Shown here in pieces: positions 23,932 through 33,216 of a DNA stretch of 41,878 nt. Every line of letters begins with the position of its first letter. The first letter of the stretch is position 1. This stretch comes from Candidatus Sulfopaludibacter sp. SbA3. Its GTDB lineage: Bacteria > Pseudomonadota > Alphaproteobacteria > Caulobacterales > Hyphomonadaceae. The stretch is from NCBI GenBank assembly GCA_945888325.1, contig CAMDAC010000026.1:1-41878 (forward strand), written 5' to 3'. The notes under the pieces are model-generated. The model saw only the letters and a program-made list of their open reading frames with translations, did not search any database and had not been told where the DNA came from. The position numbers were made by a program, and so were the translations under genes.

Positions 23932-25830
23932 TCAGTCTGTCCAGATGGGCGAAGTCCAGGCGCGTTCCTGCAGCAGGACCGGCAAATCCGGATTGGGCGG
24001 TGTGCCGGCCCGGGCTGCGTCCCAGGTGCTCCACCGGCAGGCCGGATTTTCCAGTACGCGGACATAATAGGCCGCCTTCTGGCCGGGCGCCCAGTCCGGA
24101 TCGTGCCAGAAGGCTCTCAGTTCCGGCGCGCCGGTACCGGGCGTGGCGGCGCAGGTCTTGATATCGACCGTGGCGCCATTGTCCGGGCAGCGATGCGTGG
24201 TTGCGTCGGGCAGGGCGCCGCCGGAGCAGGCCACATCATACACCGCCTCCCGCGCCGCGCCGCCGTCCTCCCAGGCCTTGACGATCTGCAGTCGCTGCAG
24301 CGGCGAGGACAGCGGGTCCTGCGTCGCCCAGGCGATGAACGCCGGGCCGGTCGTGCCCGGCGCGCGGTCGAGCTTGCCGCCCATCGGCACGCCGCCGGCA
24401 TAGGCGCGCTCGAGCAGGTCGGCCTGGTCCATGATGTCGGGGGTATAATTTCCGGCAAAGAAGCGCGGCCGGATGCGCGGCCCGCTCGTCCCGAACGTCT
24501 CGCGGCGGCGCATCGCATCGAAGATCGTCTCCCGCGTATTGGCCTGTGCCCACACACCGGCGAGACCGCTGGCGCTGTATTTTGGGCCGGACAGGTTGCG
24601 GCGGGCTTCCGGCTTCGGGGCGTCCTCCCAGGTGTCATAGCCTTCCGGCGGAACAGACATGCGCTGGCGCGGGCCGGCGCCGTCCTGGGGGAATTTGCCC
24701 CAATGGTTCTTTTCGACAAACGTACCGGCGGCGATATGGGTATCGCTCGAGCCGATGAAGCCGAACGCATACGGATTGAATCCGATCTCTTCCTGAAGGG
24801 CGAGCCCGCGCGAGAGGGCAAGGCGCGCATAGTCGCCCTCGTTGATGGTCGCGAGCATCGCGCTGCCGATGAACTGGTCATAGAGCTCGAAGCCGGCCCA
24901 TTCATCATTCGGCGAGAAGGCCGGGTGGGTTTCGGATGTGCCCTTGATCTGGGTGATTTCGACGAGGGGCTCGTTGGCAAGGCGCGTGCGCGCCCAGGTC
25001 TCGTCCACCGGCTGGCCGGAATAGGTCTCGAAGGCGAACATGCCGCCATTCGAGGCGTTCGAGTTGTGCGGAATGGCAAGCGAGTCAATTCCCGCCGTGC
25101 GCTGCGCCTGCATCCAGGCCCAGAGATCTTCGGGATTGACCGATTGCAGCGTCGAGAAAATGGTGGCCGGCGCCTTGTCCCGGAAGATCACGTTGCGGTG
25201 CAGGTTCCCTGCAGCCCCCGCTTCGGCGCTGATGACTTTCATTGCCGTGAACTCATAGCCCGCAAATGTCGTGAACTTGCCGGGCTCGTTGTACTTCTCG
25301 GCCGCCTCAACCGTCCGTGCCCAGACGGTATCCATCGTGCCCTGGTCATTGATTTCGGCGATCGGCTGGCCGGTCACGAAGGACACCCCGATCTGCTGGA
25401 ACACCTGCGCGGCCTCCTGGGCATTCTCCCCGAACGCAGTCCTGGCGGTTTCGGTCTGGGACAGGGGGTGCCCCTCGGTATCCATCGCGGGCACGATCCC
25501 GAGATATTCGCTATGGTCGGTCACGGCGAGGAAATCGAGCGGCGGGCCTTCAAGCTGGATGTCGAAGCCGGCATCCTGCCGGATCGTCTCGCCTTTCGCG
25601 AAACGGTAGGCATCCTCCGGTGTGCGCCGCACGCCGAACACATAGGCGTCGAACGAGTTGCCGGTGTGGACGTGCACATCCCCGAAATAGGCGTTGCGGA
25701 CCGGGTTGAGGGCGATGCCATCTGGTGTCTGGGTTTCGGCCTGCGCCGCCTCGGGCGCGGTGTCCTTTTGGGTGGCACTGCACGCTGCCAACAGGATGGC
25801 AGCCCCCGTCATGAGTACGCGGATCTTCAT
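23932..25830 (-). CDS. DUF3604 lipoprotein with PHP-like metal-binding motifs
   Basis: 632-residue protein with a lipoprotein signal (ILLAACSA), so it is anchored to a membrane outside the cytoplasm. FGDVHVHTGNSFDAY, LAVTDHSEYLG and SSDTHIAAG resemble the metal-binding motifs of PHP-superfamily phosphoesterases. The family is common in marine alphaproteobacteria and has no settled activity. It is divergent from the PPIase and HupE/UreJ-like genes, a grouping I have the impression recurs in related genomes, which suggests a joint role in an exported metalloprotein pathway. That role is inference. Confidence 0.87.
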   Translation of the reverse strand: MKIRVLMTGAAILLAACSATQKDTAPEAAQAETQTPDGIALNPVRNAYFGDVHVHTGNSFDAYVFGVRRTPEDAYRFAKGETIRQDAGFDIQLEGPPLDFLAVTDHSEYLGIVPAMDTEGHPLSQTETARTAFGENAQEAAQVFQQIGVSFVTGQPIAEINDQGTMDTVWARTVEAAEKYNEPGKFTTFAGYEFTAMKVISAEAGAAGNLHRNVIFRDKAPATIFSTLQSVNPEDLWAWMQAQRTAGIDSLAIPHNSNASNGGMFAFETYSGQPVDETWARTRLANEPLVEITQIKGTSETHPAFSPNDEWAGFELYDQFIGSAMLATINEGDYARLALSRGLALQEEIGFNPYAFGFIGSSDTHIAAGTFVEKNHWGKFPQDGAGPRQRMSVPPEGYDTWEDAPKPEARRNLSGPKYSASGLAGVWAQANTRETIFDAMRRRETFGTSGPRIRPRFFAGNYTPDIMDQADLLERAYAGGVPMGGKLDRAPGTTGPAFIAWATQDPLSSPLQRLQIVKAWEDGGAAREAVYDVACSGGALPDATTHRCPDNGATVDIKTCAATPGTGAPELRAFWHDPDWAPGQKAAYYVRVLENPACRWSTWDAARAGTPPNPDLPVLLQERAWTSPIWTD

Positions 25831-25976
25831 CTTTTTCTCCCCCCTGCCTATCCAGGATGCAGGCCCGTCCTCTTGGGCGTGACCGCGCAGCTACCTTTTC
25901 ATTTTGGAATTCTCCCGGCAAGCGGTAGCAAAATCAGGGGGCAGCCGGCAGACCGGCGCCGGGGAGGGCAGATCAG

Positions 25977-26876
25977 ATGGAAAACGCGCCTGCAGGCCCG
26001 GAAAGCCCGGCAGAGTCAGGCCGCGCCGGCGTGCCAGCGGGCGTAAGGCCCGCGCTGCGCCAGTTTGTCCGCGAGCCTCTGGTCCATTTCATCGCCGCCG
26101 CGCTCGCCATTTTCCTCGCGAGCGCGCTGGTGCCCGCGCGGCTCGATGCGCGGGAGGCGATTCGTATTGGCGCGCCGGAGATCCAGCGTCTAGCGGGCCT
26201 CTATGCCAGCGAGGCCGGACGCCCGCCCGGCGCCGGCGAGATGCAGGCCCTGATTGCCGACCATGTGGAAGTCTCCGCGCTGGCGCGCGAGGCGCGCCGG
26301 CTCGGTCTTGATGAAGGCGATACCGTGGTGGAACGCCGCCTCGCCCAGAAGATGCGCTTCATGATCAATGATCTGGCGGTGCCGCCGCCGCCGGAAGACG
26401 CCGTCCTTCGCCAATGGTTCGCCGCAAACCCTGGCGCCTTCGTGCGTCCCGCACGGACCAGCTTCGACCATGTCTTCTTCCGCACGCCCGACGGCCTGCG
26501 CCTGTCATCGGTCCGTGCGCAGCTCAACGCCGCCGGCCCGCCAGACTGGCGCATGCAGGGCGACGCCTTCATGCTGGAGCGGGCCTATGCCGCGCTGCCG
26601 GACGCGGAAATCGACCGCCTGTTCGGCCGGGACTTCACCCACGCGCTTTCCGCACTGATGCCAGGGCCGCAATGGCAGGGCCCCGTCGCCTCGGCCTTCG
26701 GGGTTCACCTCATCCGCGTCACGGGACGAAGCGCGCCGGAGACGCCCCCCTTCGAAAGCGTGCGCGACGAAGTTCTCGCGCATTGGCAGGAGGCCGAACT
26801 CGCCCGCGCGAATGCCGACGCCGTCCGGGAGATTGTCTCGCGCTACAAGGTCGAGATCGAGGCAGAGCCCCGCTGA
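25977..26876 (+). CDS. Membrane-anchored parvulin-like peptidyl-prolyl isomerase
   Basis: 299-residue protein with a GGGGAGGG ribosome site and one membrane helix at about 36-53 (PLVHFIAAALAIFLASAL). After a SurA-N-like helical part, residues about 160-290 contain TSFDHVFFRTPDG and SAFGVHLIRVTGR, the first and last strands of the parvulin rotamase fold. It probably helps fold exported proteins. The central catalytic region is short and poorly conserved, so it may be more chaperone than enzyme. Its stop overlaps the next gene's start by one base. Confidence 0.8.
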   Translation: MENAPAGPESPAESGRAGVPAGVRPALRQFVREPLVHFIAAALAIFLASALVPARLDAREAIRIGAPEIQRLAGLYASEAGRPPGAGEMQALIADHVEVSALAREARRLGLDEGDTVVERRLAQKMRFMINDLAVPPPPEDAVLRQWFAANPGAFVRPARTSFDHVFFRTPDGLRLSSVRAQLNAAGPPDWRMQGDAFMLERAYAALPDAEIDRLFGRDFTHALSALMPGPQWQGPVASAFGVHLIRVTGRSAPETPPFESVRDEVLAHWQEAELARANADAVREIVSRYKVEIEAEPR

Positions 26877-27877
26877 TGCTGGCCCGGTTGCGGATCCGTA
26901 TCGCAGCATCCTTGTTGCTTCTGGCGGCGGTCCTGGCCGGGGCGGCCTCTGCGCACGAGGTCAGGCCCGGTTACCTCGAACTGAAACAGTCCGGGCCGGC
27001 AAGTTTTGCCGTCACCTGGAAGCAGCCGATCCTCGGTGAGCGCATCCTCAGGCTGAGGCCGGTCTTTCCGGAAGGCTGCACGGCGGGCGCCGAGACGGCG
27101 GAGCAGGTGGGGGTTGCGTTGATCCGCCGGTTCGATCTCGCCTGTCCCCTCAGGTCCGGTGAGATCCGCATCGAGGGCCTCGAGCGGTCCCTGACCGACG
27201 TGTTCCTGCGCATCGAGCGGCTCGATGGCAGCATCGCTGCCCATGTCCTCAGGCCCGCATCACCCGCGATCGATCTGGCCGCGCCGGCGGGCGCGCCGCT
27301 CGCCGCCTATGTCCGTATCGGGATCGAACACATCCTCTTCGGCTGGGACCATCTCCTGTTCGTGGCCGGCATCGTCCTGCTGGTGCGGCCCCGCCAGCTC
27401 CTCGCCACCGTCACGGCGTTCACGCTCGCGCATTCGATCACGCTGTCACTGGCGACGCTCGGACATGTGAGCCTTCCGTCTGCACCGGTCGAGATCACGA
27501 TCGCGCTGTCGATCATGCTGGTCGCGCTGGAAGCGTTGCGGCGCGGCGAGGGAGTGGAAAATCTCAGCGCCCGGTTTCCCTGGCTCATCGCGTTCGGGTT
27601 CGGGCTGATCCACGGGTTCGGGTTCGCCGGCGCGCTGTCCGAAATCGGATTGCCGGACGGCGCCAGGGCCTGGGCGCTGCTGCTGTTCAACGTGGGAGTC
27701 GAGATCGGCCAGCTCCTGCTTATCGCGGGGCTTCTGCTCGCAGTTTATCTGGTCAGGACACTGAAACCGGAACGCCTCGCCCCCGTCCTGCGCGCCGGTG
27801 CCTATGTCGTCGGGACAGCCGGAGCGTACTGGACCATCGAACGCACCTTCGCCCTGCTTCAGGCCGCCGCATCCTGA
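26876..27877 (+). CDS. HupE/UreJ-like membrane protein with exported N-terminal domain
   Basis: 333-residue protein. The ATG at 26876 overlaps the PPIase stop and gives a signal peptide ending ASAHEVRPGYLEL; cleavage would expose the His. Residues about 25-135 are an extracytoplasmic domain. From about 140 the protein has six hydrophobic segments with HILFGWDHLLFVAGI and GFGLIHGFGFAG, the HupE/UreJ signature with His and Asp residues that could bind metal ions. UreJ and HupE are linked to nickel uptake, but no urease or hydrogenase genes are here, so the metal and role are unknown. A hairpin follows the stop. Confidence 0.85.
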   Translation: MLARLRIRIAASLLLLAAVLAGAASAHEVRPGYLELKQSGPASFAVTWKQPILGERILRLRPVFPEGCTAGAETAEQVGVALIRRFDLACPLRSGEIRIEGLERSLTDVFLRIERLDGSIAAHVLRPASPAIDLAAPAGAPLAAYVRIGIEHILFGWDHLLFVAGIVLLVRPRQLLATVTAFTLAHSITLSLATLGHVSLPSAPVEITIALSIMLVALEALRRGEGVENLSARFPWLIAFGFGLIHGFGFAGALSEIGLPDGARAWALLLFNVGVEIGQLLLIAGLLLAVYLVRTLKPERLAPVLRAGAYVVGTAGAYWTIERTFALLQAAAS

Positions 27878-27878
27878 G

Positions 27879-27902
27879 GGCAGGCGAGGCCCGCTGCCTG
27901 CC
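27879..27902. terminator. Hairpin between convergent HupE-like and LLM oxidoreductase genes
   Basis: GGCAGGC pairs exactly with GCCTGCC around a 10-base loop, in the 29 bases between two converging stop codons. The place is right for a shared terminator, though there is no T-run on either side, so it could act only as a stabilising 3' end. Confidence 0.5.
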
Positions 27903-27906
27903 GGGG

Positions 27907-28920
27907 TCAGGCCGGCGTAACTTTGGAGTGCTGCCGGATCTGCGCCATCACCTCTGCGATGATGGCAAACGAGCGGCGGCGCTTGTCCTGATCGTACATG
28001 TCCGAGACGATCATCAACTCGTCTGCTTGCGTGCGCTCCAGAAGGGCGATGATCCCCTTACGGACGGTGTCTCGATTGCCGATGATGCTGAAGTTCAGCA
28101 TCGAGGAGGCCTGCGCGCGCTCGACCGGGGTCCAGTAGGTGTCGATATCGGCGATCGGCGGCTGGGTCAGCTTGCGCTCGCCGCGCACGAGGTTGGCGAA
28201 CGACATCTGCTGAGAGGTCGCCAGATATTTCGCCTCCTCGCCGGTCTCCGCCGCGATGATGTTCACACCGATCAGCGCATAGGGCTTCGGCTGCTGCTTG
28301 GAAGGCCGGAAGCTGGCGCGATAGATCGCCAGCGCCTGGTCCAGCATCTGCGGTGCAAAGTGCGAGGCGAAGCCAAACGGGAATCCATACGCCGCCGCCA
28401 TCTGCGCGCCATAGAGGCTGGAGCCGAGAATCCAGAGCGGCACATTGGAATTTGATCCGGGTACGGCTTCGATCCGCTGACCGTCCCGCACCGGTCCGAG
28501 CCAGGCCTGAAGTTCCAGCACATCCTGCTGGAAATGGTCGGAGGCGGACGGATCGCGCCGCAGCGCGCGCAGCGTGTTCTGGTCGGTGCCCGGCGCGCGG
28601 CCAAGGCCCAGATCTATGCGGCCGGGATACAGCGCCTCCAGCGTGCCGAACTGTTCGGCGATCACATAGGGCGCATGGTTGGGCAGCATGATGCCGCCCG
28701 CGCCGACCCGTATTGTCTTCGTGCCGGCCGCGATGTGCGAGATCACCAGCGAGGTTGCCGCCGTCGTCACGGCCGCCATATTGTGATGCTCGGCCACCCA
28801 GAAGCGCTTGTAGCCTAGCGCCTCGGCATGCTGCGCCAGCCGGCGCGCCTCGTGCAGTGCGTCGCCGCGGGTGAACCCCTCGCGCACGCGCCCGAGTTCA
28901 AGAATGGAAAGTGCCGCCAT
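27907..28920 (-). CDS. LLM-class flavin-dependent oxidoreductase (luciferase-like)
   Basis: 337-residue TIM-barrel flavoprotein of the bacterial luciferase superfamily. [15 protein letters not shown] near residue 35 and [17 protein letters not shown] near 90 are the standard motifs of the MsnO8-type subfamily, and LGRAPGTD follows. It should use reduced FMN, or possibly F420, to oxidise or cleave an unknown small substrate. It stands as a single gene 60 bases before the midA end region on the same strand. Substrate cannot be inferred. Confidence 0.9.
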   Translation of the reverse strand: MAALSILELGRVREGFTRGDALHEARRLAQHAEALGYKRFWVAEHHNMAAVTTAATSLVISHIAAGTKTIRVGAGGIMLPNHAPYVIAEQFGTLEALYPGRIDLGLGRAPGTDQNTLRALRRDPSASDHFQQDVLELQAWLGPVRDGQRIEAVPGSNSNVPLWILGSSLYGAQMAAAYGFPFGFASHFAPQMLDQALAIYRASFRPSKQQPKPYALIGVNIIAAETGEEAKYLATSQQMSFANLVRGERKLTQPPIADIDTYWTPVERAQASSMLNFSIIGNRDTVRKGIIALLERTQADELMIVSDMYDQDKRRRSFAIIAEVMAQIRQHSKVTPA

Positions 28921-28980
28921 CGGAGCGTCCTTTGATCTGGTTGCCTTAAGATGGGCATTCCGGCCTGAATGCCAATGGTC

Positions 28981-30027
28981 CTAAAATCCAGCCGGCTCGG
29001 CCAGCTCCTTTGACGAGAGGCAGATCGCCTTGAACCGCGCGCCCATGTCGTTCGGGTCGATCAGTTTGCGCGCCGCATCGAACACGTGCTCGGCATCGTC
29101 CGGATTGGCGGCGACCAGCTGGTTCAGCCGTGCCTGCGCGCCGAGGCCAAGCAGGAACATGCCCTGAGGCGTCGGCCCTGCCACATCGAGACCGGCGGCC
29201 GAGGCCAACCGCGCCAACCTTCCGAAATCCACATCCACCGTCAGGTCGCTCATCCCCGGCGCCTCGAGAGGCCCGACCTGACGGCCTTCCCGGTAGGCCC
29301 GCAGCGTGTCTCCGGGCGCCCGGTCGTCGGGCCCGTAGTCGATGAACAGCGCGCGCACAGGTCCCTTGCGCGAGACGAGATCGGCGACCACCAGATCCAG
29401 CCCTGTCTGCACTTCCACGGCGTCCCCCGCCAGCGCGGCAGCCTGCGGCGGGCGCGGCTCGTCGGCGGCGAGGCCGAAGGCCAGCTGGCCACCTTCGGCG
29501 AGGCCGACCACGCACTCGCGCCAGTCACTCCCCGCCCGGCGAAACTGGCGCGCGGGAAGGCAGTCGAGATACTCATTGGCGATGATCAGGGCAGGACCGT
29601 CCGGCACGTTCGCCAGCGCTTCGGCGAAGTGCGGATTCACCGGCGCAAACAGGTCCCCCAGCGCCGCTTTCAGCACCGGGCTCGGCTCGACGAACACCAG
29701 CTTCATCGCACGCACGAACTCCTCGCCGCCCACCGCACCTGCCACCCGCAACGCGTCCAGCATCAGCTGTCCGCGACCCGGACCGATCTCCACCAGCTGG
29801 AAGGCCTCCGGCGCGCCCAGTGCCCGCCACTCATGCACCAGCCAGACGCCGATCAGCTCACCGAATATCTGGCTGGTTTCCGGCGCGGTCGTGAAGTCGC
29901 GCCCAATGCCGGGACGCGTCGCGTAGTAGCCGGCCTGCGGGTCGTGCAGGGCAATCTGCATGAAGGTGGACAGGGGAATCGGGCCGCCCGTCTCGATCAG
30001 GCGCACCAGCCGGTCTTCAATCGTCAT
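28981..30027 (-). CDS. midA: MidA/NDUFAF7-type SAM-dependent protein arginine methyltransferase
   Basis: 348-residue methyltransferase. It starts MTIEDRLVRLIETGGPIPL, then MQIALHDPQAGYYA and FTTAPETSQIFGELIG, hallmark blocks of the MidA family, and EIGPGRGQLMLDALR near residue 100 binds S-adenosylmethionine. The mitochondrial homologue NDUFAF7 methylates an Arg of a complex-I subunit to assist assembly; a similar role is likely here. It lies downstream of lgt with one small gene between them. An lgt-midA neighbourhood is usual in alphaproteobacteria. Confidence 0.9.
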   Translation of the reverse strand: MTIEDRLVRLIETGGPIPLSTFMQIALHDPQAGYYATRPGIGRDFTTAPETSQIFGELIGVWLVHEWRALGAPEAFQLVEIGPGRGQLMLDALRVAGAVGGEEFVRAMKLVFVEPSPVLKAALGDLFAPVNPHFAEALANVPDGPALIIANEYLDCLPARQFRRAGSDWRECVVGLAEGGQLAFGLAADEPRPPQAAALAGDAVEVQTGLDLVVADLVSRKGPVRALFIDYGPDDRAPGDTLRAYREGRQVGPLEAPGMSDLTVDVDFGRLARLASAAGLDVAGPTPQGMFLLGLGAQARLNQLVAANPDDAEHVFDAARKLIDPNDMGARFKAICLSSKELAEPAGF

Positions 30028-30052
30028 GGTTCAGTTTTATCCCGGAATGCGC

Positions 30053-30415
30053 TTATCGCGCCTTTGCGGGCACCAGATAAGCGGCGCCGAAGATGCCCGC
30101 CAGCAGGATCAGCACCCAGGCGGCAACCGAGCTGAAATCATAGACAGGCTGGTTGCGGTAGAACCAGTGCAGCCCGACATGCACGACCGCGAACACGCAA
30201 AGGCCGTAGCGAATGGACGCGCGGTTGCCCGTCTCGGCGAGAAGCAGCATCCCGATCACGATAGGCACGTGCGCCCACATGAAGATATGCTGGTCAAACG
30301 AGGTGTAGGAACTGGCGCTGAGCGACAGGGGATTCCAGGACTGGCGAAGGGTTGAATCGAGTTCGTGCGTGAAAAGACACGCCGCCGACAACCGATAAAG
30401 GCTCTCTGCTCTCAC
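30053..30415 (-). CDS. Small membrane protein of unknown function between lgt and midA
   Basis: 120-residue protein from a GTG at 30415 with GGGGAGGGG just before. It starts with a short amphipathic part containing FTHELDST and then has three or four hydrophobic segments (HIFMWAHVPIVIGMLLL, GLCVFAVVHVGLHW, VAAWVLILLAGIFGAA), with several His residues near membrane edges. The HELD segment recalls a domain-of-unknown-function family, but I am not sure which. It sits in the lgt-midA run, 25 bases before midA. Confidence 0.75.
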   Translation of the reverse strand: MRAESLYRLSAACLFTHELDSTLRQSWNPLSLSASSYTSFDQHIFMWAHVPIVIGMLLLAETGNRASIRYGLCVFAVVHVGLHWFYRNQPVYDFSSVAAWVLILLAGIFGAAYLVPAKAR

Positions 30416-30474
30416 AGTCGCACCCCTCCCCAGGATCGCGCGATTGGTCCGTAAAACTACCTATTCACAGTTTT

Positions 30475-31428
30475 CTATACCTGCTTTTCCTGCTGTTTCA
30501 AGGCATTCCAGATCAACCATGCGCCACCCAGCCACATCGGCACCGACAGGATCATGCCCATGGTCAGCCATTCCGGCAGTCCGCTGACAAAAGAATCGGG
30601 CTCGCGGAAGTTCTCGGCAATCGACCGGCCAGCGCCGTACATGAGCAGGAACAGGCCCGCGACGAGGCCCGGGCGCTTCAGCGCGCCGAACTTCCAGATC
30701 AGAATCGACAATACAATCAGGGGGATCCAGCCCTCGAGCACCGACTCGTAAAGCTGGCTGGGGTGGCGGGCGAGTTCGTCGCCGCGGTAGACCCAAGTGT
30801 CGGTTTCCCAGTTGAAAGCCGGCGGGGTTGAGCCCGGCACATAGCCTTCGGGAAATACCATGCCGATGGAGGCATCGGTTGGCCGGCCATACAGCTCCGC
30901 ATTGGTAAAATTCGCGATCCGCACGAGTCCGATGCCGATCGGCGCGGTCACCCCGGCAATGTCGCCGACCGACAACAACGGCACGCCGCGCTTGGCCGCG
31001 AAGAACCAGAGCACCAGCGCCACCCCGAGAATGCCGCCATGGAAGGCCATCCCGCCGTCCCAGATGCGCAGCACCGTCAGCGGATCCGCCGTCAGCACAT
31101 CCATCTGGTAGGGCACCATGTAGAACAGGACATAGCCAAGACGGCCGCCGAGGATGATGCCGATGATGATCCAGAACATCAGGTCATCGAGGCCCTCCTG
31201 CGACAGCGGCGGCTCACTCTTCCAGAGCGAGGCGCGCTTCAGCAGCTGGGAGCCATACCACCAGGCCCCGCCGATGCCCGCGATATAGCCGAGCGCGTAC
31301 CAGCGCAGATGGAACTCGCCGAGGCCGACAAAGCCGAAATCGAGGGACAAGAGCGCCGGGCGCCACTCGGGGAAGGTCATAGCAGCCTGGCTAAGGTAAA
31401 CGCTCATCATCGTCAGCAGTTCGGTCAT
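30475..31428 (-). CDS. lgt: Prolipoprotein diacylglyceryl transferase
   Basis: Inner-membrane enzyme of 317 residues that adds diacylglycerol to the lipobox Cys of lipoproteins. Family motifs are clear: GEFHLRWYALGYIAG, GGMAFHGGILG with the essential His, GRIANFTNAELYGRPT in the variant VRIANFTNAELYG, HPSQLYES and GAGRSIAENFREPD (catalytic region). About seven membrane segments are predicted. Several starts are possible at the N-terminus; the ATG at 31428 is the longest. It is divergent from ubiK with 74 bases between. Its product would serve the four predicted lipoproteins in this window. Confidence 0.95.
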   Translation of the reverse strand: MTELLTMMSVYLSQAAMTFPEWRPALLSLDFGFVGLGEFHLRWYALGYIAGIGGAWWYGSQLLKRASLWKSEPPLSQEGLDDLMFWIIIGIILGGRLGYVLFYMVPYQMDVLTADPLTVLRIWDGGMAFHGGILGVALVLWFFAAKRGVPLLSVGDIAGVTAPIGIGLVRIANFTNAELYGRPTDASIGMVFPEGYVPGSTPPAFNWETDTWVYRGDELARHPSQLYESVLEGWIPLIVLSILIWKFGALKRPGLVAGLFLLMYGAGRSIAENFREPDSFVSGLPEWLTMGMILSVPMWLGGAWLIWNALKQQEKQV

Positions 31429-31502
31429 GCGGCGTCTTTTCCCTGTCTGCCGGCGCGCCTATCTGTTAGGCACCGCCTCACCCGGCGCGAAGGAGTAACT
31501 GC

Positions 31503-31763
31503 ATGGCAGGCACAAATCCACTGCTCGATGACATCGCCAGCCTGATGACCGGCGCCCTCGGCGCTGCGCGCGCAGCAGGCGAGGAAGCCAAGACCGCCGC
31601 GCAGGCCCGCGTGCGGGCCTTGATCGCCGACATGGACCTTGCTGGCCGCGACGAAGTCGAAGCCCTTAAGGCCATCGCCACCGCTGCGCTCGACCGTGTG
31701 GAAACCCTGGAAGCCCGGCTGGCCGCCCTCGAAGCGGCGCAGGCGAATTCCCCGAAATCCTGA
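31503..31763 (+). CDS. ubiK: UbiK-like accessory factor (BMFP domain)
   Basis: 86-residue protein with an AAGGAG ribosome site. The first half is an amphipathic membrane-fusing helix (MTGALGAARAAGEEAKTAAQ) and the second is a coiled coil (LDRVETLEARLAALEA), the BMFP layout. In E. coli UbiK helps aerobic ubiquinone synthesis together with the UbiJ scaffold. The assignment rests on length and layout. Confidence 0.8.
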   Translation: MAGTNPLLDDIASLMTGALGAARAAGEEAKTAAQARVRALIADMDLAGRDEVEALKAIATAALDRVETLEARLAALEAAQANSPKS

Positions 31764-31874
31764 ACGCCCACTGTTGAAGCCGATAGACAAGCCTGAGACG
31801 GCCCGGTTTGTTCGGGTGTGGATTTGTCACACGAATCCGGCACCAATCCACGAAACCGATGCGGAGGCGCCCGA

Positions 31875-32378
31875 ATGAGCCTTGAACTCGAACACAGCCA
31901 GGACTTCGACATCGACCCGCTCGATATCGTGGAAGTGGTTCTGGAAGCCGCCAACTGGCCGTTTGAGCGCGACGAGGAAGGCACCCTTCAGGTTGTCGCT
32001 GAAACCCGCTGGGGCGACATGGGCGCCCTGTTCGCCTACCGCCCGGAACCTTCCGCGATCCATTTCTCCCTCACCCTCGATGTGAAGGCGATGGCCGCCA
32101 AGCGCAGCGCAATTGCCGAACTGGTGATGCTTGCCAACGAGCGCCTGTGGGTCGGCCATTTCGATTTCTGGTCAGACGACGGCGTGATCATCTACCGCTA
32201 CACCTTCCCGATGGAGGGCCGCGACGAGGTCAGCCAGGGCGAAATCCGCGCCGTGCTCGCGGCGGCCGTCAGCGCCGCTGACCGGTTCATGCCGGCGTTT
32301 AACTTCCTCGTCTGGGCCGGCAAGTCGCCGCGCGAAGCCATAGACGCAGTGATGTTCGAAACCCACGGCGAAGCCTGA
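31875..32378 (+). CDS. YbjN domain-containing protein
   Basis: 167-residue cytoplasmic protein. I use the ATG at 31875, which has GGAGG 7 bases before; a longer frame starts at 31818. The body fits the YbjN/type-III-chaperone-like fold: DIVEVVLEAANWPFERDEEGTLQV, split here as DIVEVVLEAANWPF and DEEGTLQVV, then LWVGHFDFWSDDGVIIYRYT and FNFLVWAGKSPREAI near the end. Members occur beside proC throughout alphaproteobacteria, as here, where proC follows after 7 bases. Molecular role is unknown. Confidence 0.87.
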   Translation: MSLELEHSQDFDIDPLDIVEVVLEAANWPFERDEEGTLQVVAETRWGDMGALFAYRPEPSAIHFSLTLDVKAMAAKRSAIAELVMLANERLWVGHFDFWSDDGVIIYRYTFPMEGRDEVSQGEIRAVLAAAVSAADRFMPAFNFLVWAGKSPREAIDAVMFETHGEA

Positions 32379-32385
32379 GACACAG

Positions 32386-33198
32386 ATGGCTGTTGCCCCG
32401 CCGTCCCTAGTTCTGATCGGGGCCGGCCGCATGGGCGCAGCGCTCGTGCGCGGCTGGCTGAAGGGCAAGTCGAAGCGCAAGATTGCCGTCATCGAGCCGC
32501 GACCGTCGGAAGAAATTTCGGCCTGGGCCGCAGACGGCCAGATCATCCTGAACCCGCCGCCAGCCCCCGCCGCCATTCTTGTGCTCGCGGTCAAGCCGCA
32601 GCAGTTCGCGGGCCTTGCGGAGATGGCGCGCGGCTTCGTCAGCTCAAAAACGCTCGCCGTGTCGATCATGGCGGGGGTGCGCATCGCGCAGCTCTCACGC
32701 CGGCTGGAGACCTCCCGCGTCATCCGCTCGATGCCCAACACGCCGGGATCAATCGGGCAGGGCATCACGGTGTTCTCGGCGGCGGCCGGTCTCGCTGCGG
32801 CTGACATTGACGCTGCCACCACATTGCTCGCCCCGCTCGGTGATGTGCATGGTCCCGTGGACGAGTCGCTGATGTCTGCCGTGACAGCGCTGTCGGGCAG
32901 TGGCCCGGCCTATCTCTTTCTGCTGGCGGAATCGATGGCAGAGGCGGGAGAGTCCGAAGGCCTGCCCAGAGCGCTTGCCCAGCGCCTCGCCCGGCGCACT
33001 ATCGAAGGCGCTGCCGCGTTGATGGCGGCGAGCGGCGACGACCCTGAAACCCTTCGCCGCGCGGTCACTTCCCCCGGCGGCACCACCCAGGCGGCCCTTG
33101 ACATCCTTATGGACACGGGTGGGATGCACCGGTTGCTGAGAGACGCTCTGCGCGCTGCCGCCGCCCGCGACCGGCAGCTGTCAAAAGAGGCAGACTGA
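32386..33198 (+). CDS. proC: Pyrroline-5-carboxylate reductase
   Basis: 270-residue enzyme for the last step of proline synthesis, reducing pyrroline-5-carboxylate with NAD(P)H. The N-terminal Rossmann motif is LIGAGRMGAALVRGW; VLAVKPQQ, RSMPNTPGSIGQG and TALSGSGPAYLFLLAESM are family blocks, and SPGGTTQAAL near residue 230 completes the substrate site. It lies 7 bases after the ybjN-like gene and 18 before the TetR-like gene, so an operon is likely. Confidence 0.95.
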   Translation: MAVAPPSLVLIGAGRMGAALVRGWLKGKSKRKIAVIEPRPSEEISAWAADGQIILNPPPAPAAILVLAVKPQQFAGLAEMARGFVSSKTLAVSIMAGVRIAQLSRRLETSRVIRSMPNTPGSIGQGITVFSAAAGLAAADIDAATTLLAPLGDVHGPVDESLMSAVTALSGSGPAYLFLLAESMAEAGESEGLPRALAQRLARRTIEGAAALMAASGDDPETLRRAVTSPGGTTQAALDILMDTGGMHRLLRDALRAAAARDRQLSKEAD

Positions 33199-33216
33199 AA
33201 CCCCGGGAGGCCCGCC

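Noticed and set aside
24103..26046. Long plus-strand frame of 647 codons opposite the DUF3604 gene
   Set aside because: It is antisense to a clear lipoprotein gene and its translation is rich in Arg, Gly and His without any family motif. Such frames arise from GC-rich codon use.
26414..26875. Upstream extension of the HupE/UreJ-like frame
   Set aside because: It overlaps the PPIase gene; the internal ATG at 26876 gives a proper signal peptide and the overlapping stop-start typical of coupled genes.
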